A stretch of 64,000 bases of DNA from contig NZ_VSSS01000011.1 of the NCBI RefSeq assembly GCF_008123425.1, forward strand, positions 81,245-145,244. Reading direction: 5' to 3'. This document shows, in pieces, positions 61,542 through 64,000 of the stretch. Below the pieces are notes generated by a model. The model was not told where the DNA came from. It did not search any database and saw only the letters and a list, made by a program, of their open reading frames with translations. The number at the start of each line of letters is the position of its first letter. Position 1 is the stretch's first letter. The position numbers were made by a program, and so were the translations under genes. The stretch comes from Bradyrhizobium rifense (GTDB lineage: Bacteria; Pseudomonadota; Alphaproteobacteria; Rhizobiales; Xanthobacteraceae).

Positions 61542-62585
61542 TCATGGGACAAGCACCGCGCGTCCGGGCACGCGGCCATGATGAAGATCATGGAGCGCGT
61601 CGTTGGCTGCGCTCAGCGGATATTCGCGTGTTTTCAGATCGACCAGACCGCGGTCCGCCAATGCCATGAGTTCGACAAGCTCGGCGTAGGTCCCGACCAG
61701 ATTGCCGACGATGGTCTTTTCGGACGTGATCATGTCGATGGTTGGAATGTCGATCCGTCCGCCGTAACCGACGATGTAGTAGAATCCGGCATTCCTCGTC
61801 ATCGCCAGGCCCTTGGCGATCGCATCGCCCTCACCGACGAAGTCGATGACGGCTTCCGCTCCACGGCCGCCGGTCAATGACAGGACGGCTTCGACCTCAT
61901 TGCCGTCCGCCTTCACCACATGATGGGCGCCGCAACCTCGGGCGAGCTCGAGCGCGCCCGGCGCGCGATCGAGCACGATGATTTCGGCGGCGCATAGCGC
62001 CTTCAGGACCTGGATGCCGATATGCCCGAGTCCGCCGGCGCCGATAATCACCGCGTACTGGCCGGGCAGCAGATGGCGCGAGGCTTTCTTGGCGGCGCGA
62101 TAGGCCGTGAGACCGGCGTCGGTGTAGGGAGCGACGTCCTTGGGCGCCAGTGTCTTCGGGAGCTTGATCAGGCTGCGCGCGCCGGTCAAAAGAATCTGGG
62201 CATAGCCGCCATTGGCGTTGATCCCTGGAAAGACGCTCTCTTCGGCGTGCATGTCGTCGCCGCGACGACACGCCAGGCAATGGCCGCTGGTGACGAGCGG
62301 ATGGCAGATCACCGGGTCGCCCTTCTTGAAGCCAGTGACGCCCTTGCCGAGCTCTTCAACCCATCCGGCGTTCTCGTGCCCCATGATGTAGGGAAGATTG
62401 ACACTGGATTTTTCGCGCCAGATGCCTTCAACAATGTGGAGATCGGTTCTGCAAACGCCGGCACCACCGATGCGCACGATCACATCTGTTGGATTCTCGA
62501 GGCGCGGATCGACGACATCTTCGAAGCTGACGAATTCCTTGGCGGTCAGGGTTTCGTCGTAGCGATGCAAAACGGCGGCTTTCAT
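61542..62585 (-). CDS. Zinc-dependent alcohol dehydrogenase of the monooxygenase operon
   Basis: The 347-residue medium-chain dehydrogenase should oxidise the alcohol made by the monooxygenase. Catalytic zinc ligands are visible as GVCRTDLH (Cys) and MGHENAGWVEE (His-Glu), and the NAD site as VIIGAGGLGHIGIQVL. The structural-zinc lobe is partly lost: the usual Cys-x2-Cys-x2-Cys-x7-Cys reads SGHCLACRRGDDMHAEE, keeping only the second and third Cys. It is the first gene after the sigma-54 promoter. Substrate probably a secondary or short alcohol. Confidence 0.92.
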   Translation of the reverse strand: MKAAVLHRYDETLTAKEFVSFEDVVDPRLENPTDVIVRIGGAGVCRTDLHIVEGIWREKSSVNLPYIMGHENAGWVEELGKGVTGFKKGDPVICHPLVTSGHCLACRRGDDMHAEESVFPGINANGGYAQILLTGARSLIKLPKTLAPKDVAPYTDAGLTAYRAAKKASRHLLPGQYAVIIGAGGLGHIGIQVLKALCAAEIIVLDRAPGALELARGCGAHHVVKADGNEVEAVLSLTGGRGAEAVIDFVGEGDAIAKGLAMTRNAGFYYIVGYGGRIDIPTIDMITSEKTIVGNLVGTYAELVELMALADRGLVDLKTREYPLSAANDALHDLHHGRVPGRAVLVP

Positions 62586-62647
62586 CTCCCGGGTCCTTCT
62601 TTTTTCCGCCGCCTCAGCGCGGCTTCGATCTTTTCTCCTCCCTGATC

Positions 62648-62663
62648 AGCAACTGCCGTGCCA
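62648..62663 (-). promoter_or_regulatory. Sigma-54 (-24/-12) promoter of the monooxygenase operon
   Basis: Read leftward the site is TGGCACGGCAGTTGCT: TGGCAC, five bases, TTGC, then T. This matches the sigma-54 consensus at every conserved position. The expected transcript start is near 62637, about 50 bases before the alcohol dehydrogenase ATG. The divergent gene encodes a sigma-54 activator. Confidence 0.9.
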
Positions 62664-62716
62664 GCGCTTCAACGCGTTGAAATTCCAGCGCAATGCTGAA
62701 AGGCGGCCGGCGGCAC

Positions 62717-62733
62717 TGTTGCACCGATGAACA
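62717..62733. promoter_or_regulatory. Activator-binding site candidate, promoter-proximal
   Basis: TGTT-GCACCGATG-AACA is an inverted repeat with a 9-base gap, centred about 88 bases upstream of the predicted transcript start. A second copy lies 33 bp further upstream. Confidence 0.7.
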
Positions 62734-62749
62734 ATTTTCCGAGCAACCA

Positions 62750-62766
62750 TGTTGAGCCGCGGAACA
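62750..62766. promoter_or_regulatory. Activator-binding site candidate, promoter-distal
   Basis: TGTT-GAGCCGCGG-AACA has the same arms and gap as the proximal site, including the shared G after TGTT. The 33-bp offset is three helical turns, placing both sites on one DNA face, as expected for an enhancer bound by a sigma-54 activator. Confidence 0.7.
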
Positions 62767-62899
62767 TCATGCGGCGCAGCATATTTCGGCCTTTGATATC
62801 TCTCTCGCGCGCGTAAGGTGACGACCGCGATATCCGGCCGAGACCCAGAAGATTGGCGTACGAGCCAACGCGGTCTTCAGAGAGAGCCGCGGAGGAAAC

Positions 62900-64000
62900 A
62901 TGCTGTCCACGGAGGAACGCGTCGCACTTGCGCGTCGCGAGCTAGAACGCCAAGGCGCGGTTTCGACCGACCTGCTGCCGCCCGATATTCTGGAAAGCTG
63001 GAAGCGCTGCGCCAACGTCCAACTGGATCCCCGCCGCCCGCCGCCGCTTCAGATAGAGGGCGCGGCTGTGCTGCGGGCCGCGCGACAGCGGCATGACCTC
63101 GTGTTGCGGTTCGCCATGGCGGAGATGCACAGTCTTTACAGCCAGATCGCCGGCACGAATTTCGTGATCGCTTTCGCATCGCCCGACGGCATGTTGCTGG
63201 ATATGGTTGCCGACGACAGCTTCCGGACGTCGGTACATGGCGCATCGATCAGGCCTGGCGCCGTCTGGTCAGAAGCACGTTGCGGAACCAATGCTCTGGG
63301 GACCGCTTCCATCGTGCGCCGCCAGGTTCTTGTCCACGGCGCCGAACATTACTTTCCGCGTTTCGGTGGACTTACCTGTCTCGCCTCACCGGTGTTCACG
63401 CCGAACGGATCATTGGCGGGTGTGCTGGACGCTTCGTCAGACTGCCGATCGCGTCAGGAACACACCCAGGCGCTGGTGGCCATGGCAGCCGCGCAGATCG
63501 AGAATGGCCTGTTTCGCCGCCAGCATGAGAACGACCTCCTGATCGCATTTCATAGCAGAAGCGAGTACGTGCATACGCTCAGCGCCGGGTTGCTCGCGGT
63601 CGATCGCGAGGGGCGGCTGCTTGCCTTGAACGGACGCGCCAAGAACCTGCTGCAGGGTCTAACCACCGCCCCCGGACAGCGCTTCGAGGAATTGTTCCGG
63701 ACACCGTTCCAATCTTTTCTCTCGGAGAGTCGTAGACAGGAGCGCCAGCGGTTGGAGGATACGGTAGGGAGCACATTTATCGCGACGATCGAGAACCTTC
63801 GTTCGACCGAGATGCCGCGGCGGGCTGCGGCGGCGCCCAAGCCGGCGGCGACCGGCTTCGTCGCCCACGATCCGGCGGTGCAGGCGATCGTGCGTCAGGT
63901 CGAGACTGCGGCAGCCCGCAAGATGCCGATCCTGATCCGCGGCGAGACCGGTACCGGCAAGGAACAGCTCGCCCGCCACGCCCACGCCGCCAGCGGACGC
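62900..64000 (+). CDS. Sigma-54-dependent transcriptional activator (AcoR/MimR type), N-terminal part
   Basis: The frame is open for 367 codons and runs off the window. The N-terminal part has ILESWKRCANVQLDP and a GAF sensor domain (residues about 70-220; WSEARCGTNALGTASIV, VFTPNGSLAGVLDASSDC), as in AcoR and MimR. A PAS-like linker follows (SAGLLAVDREGRLLALNGRA), then the AAA+ domain begins with Walker A GETGTGKEQLARHAHAA. ATG 62900 follows GGAGG. It is divergent from the monooxygenase operon, whose sigma-54 promoter it should activate. Downstream GAFTGA and helix-turn-helix parts are outside the window. Confidence 0.93.
   Translation, partial: MLSTEERVALARRELERQGAVSTDLLPPDILESWKRCANVQLDPRRPPPLQIEGAAVLRAARQRHDLVLRFAMAEMHSLYSQIAGTNFVIAFASPDGMLLDMVADDSFRTSVHGASIRPGAVWSEARCGTNALGTASIVRRQVLVHGAEHYFPRFGGLTCLASPVFTPNGSLAGVLDASSDCRSRQEHTQALVAMAAAQIENGLFRRQHENDLLIAFHSRSEYVHTLSAGLLAVDREGRLLALNGRAKNLLQGLTTAPGQRFEELFRTPFQSFLSESRRQERQRLEDTVGSTFIATIENLRSTEMPRRAAAAPKPAATGFVAHDPAVQAIVRQVETAAARKMPILIRGETGTGKEQLARHAHAASGR

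Larger units (their letters stand above)
62586..62899. other. Divergent control region of the monooxygenase operon
   Basis: This 314-base gap separates the alcohol dehydrogenase and activator genes. It holds a sigma-54 promoter facing left (62648-62663), two TGTT-N9-AACA sites (62717, 62750), and the activator's GGAGG site at 62891. A promoter for the activator could not be picked with confidence. Confidence 0.75.

Noticed and set aside
1..64000. CRISPR arrays, insertion sequences, rRNA genes, phage structural genes
   Set aside because: No regularly spaced repeats, transposase motifs, rRNA signatures or phage proteins were seen on either strand.

Overview
The window reads as a chromosomal segment of a GC-rich alphaproteobacterium, most likely Bradyrhizobium or a close relative in the Nitrobacteraceae. 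The basis is gene content: a 1.6-kb-residue-class NAD-glutamate dehydrogenase, UPF0182, many CUT1 sugar transporters with LacI regulators, urease, and a soluble diiron monooxygenase cluster. Codon use is strongly GC-biased, so most reading frames have long antisense shadows. No rRNA, CRISPR array or insertion sequence was seen.

Layout. (1) 1-2293: the end of a NitT/TauT-type ABC transporter followed by a zinc amidase of the hydantoinase/carbamoylase family. (2) 2290-4806: a BamA-type outer-membrane assembly protein away from the usual rseP-lpxD neighbourhood. (3) 5034-15032: a sugar or amino-sugar cluster. A leftward operon (binding protein, two permeases, GMC oxidoreductase), a LacI regulator, and a rightward operon (NagB-like, NagA-like, two Gfo/Idh/MocA oxidoreductases). 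Two near-identical 16-bp palindromes sit just after TTGACA boxes in front of the two operons. (4) 15049-20914: a second leftward sugar operon (binding protein, two permeases, oxidoreductase, ThuA-like protein, LacI regulator), with a divergent SDR dehydrogenase and a RidA-like protein. (5) 22945-25695: a third sugar transporter, now broken by frameshifts, stops and a 5' truncation, then an aldo/keto reductase. (6) 27309-37943: a secreted protein with an internal duplication, UPF0182, a YbaK-domain protein, a CBS-domain protein and the large glutamate dehydrogenase. This part looks like core chromosome.

(7) 38162-38550: a 3' half of a tRNA-Lys(CUU) gene, flanked by a 13-bp inverted repeat and followed by a penicillin-acylase remnant. 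Its orientation suggests the left attachment site of an integrated island extending to the right. (8) 38578-51339: one long leftward transcription unit. It holds a cytoplasmic AmiC-like amide sensor, a five-component urea/amide ABC importer, a nitrile-pathway-type amidase, a small monooxygenase-fold protein, and a complete urease set (E, F, fused AB, C, G, D). A MarR gene is divergent. Together they would import amides or urea and release ammonia. (9) 52856-64000: a propane/acetone-type soluble diiron monooxygenase operon (mimABCD-like) with alcohol dehydrogenase, two small unknown proteins, an amidohydrolase, a DUF59 protein and a dedicated GroEL. It is preceded by a textbook sigma-54 promoter, a pair of TGTT-N9-AACA sites 33 bp apart, and a divergent AcoR/MimR-type sigma-54 activator that runs off the window.

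The strongest candidates for new biology are the sensor-MarR-amide-urease unit, the sigma-54-controlled monooxygenase operon with its two unknown small proteins, and the island boundary that may tie both together.
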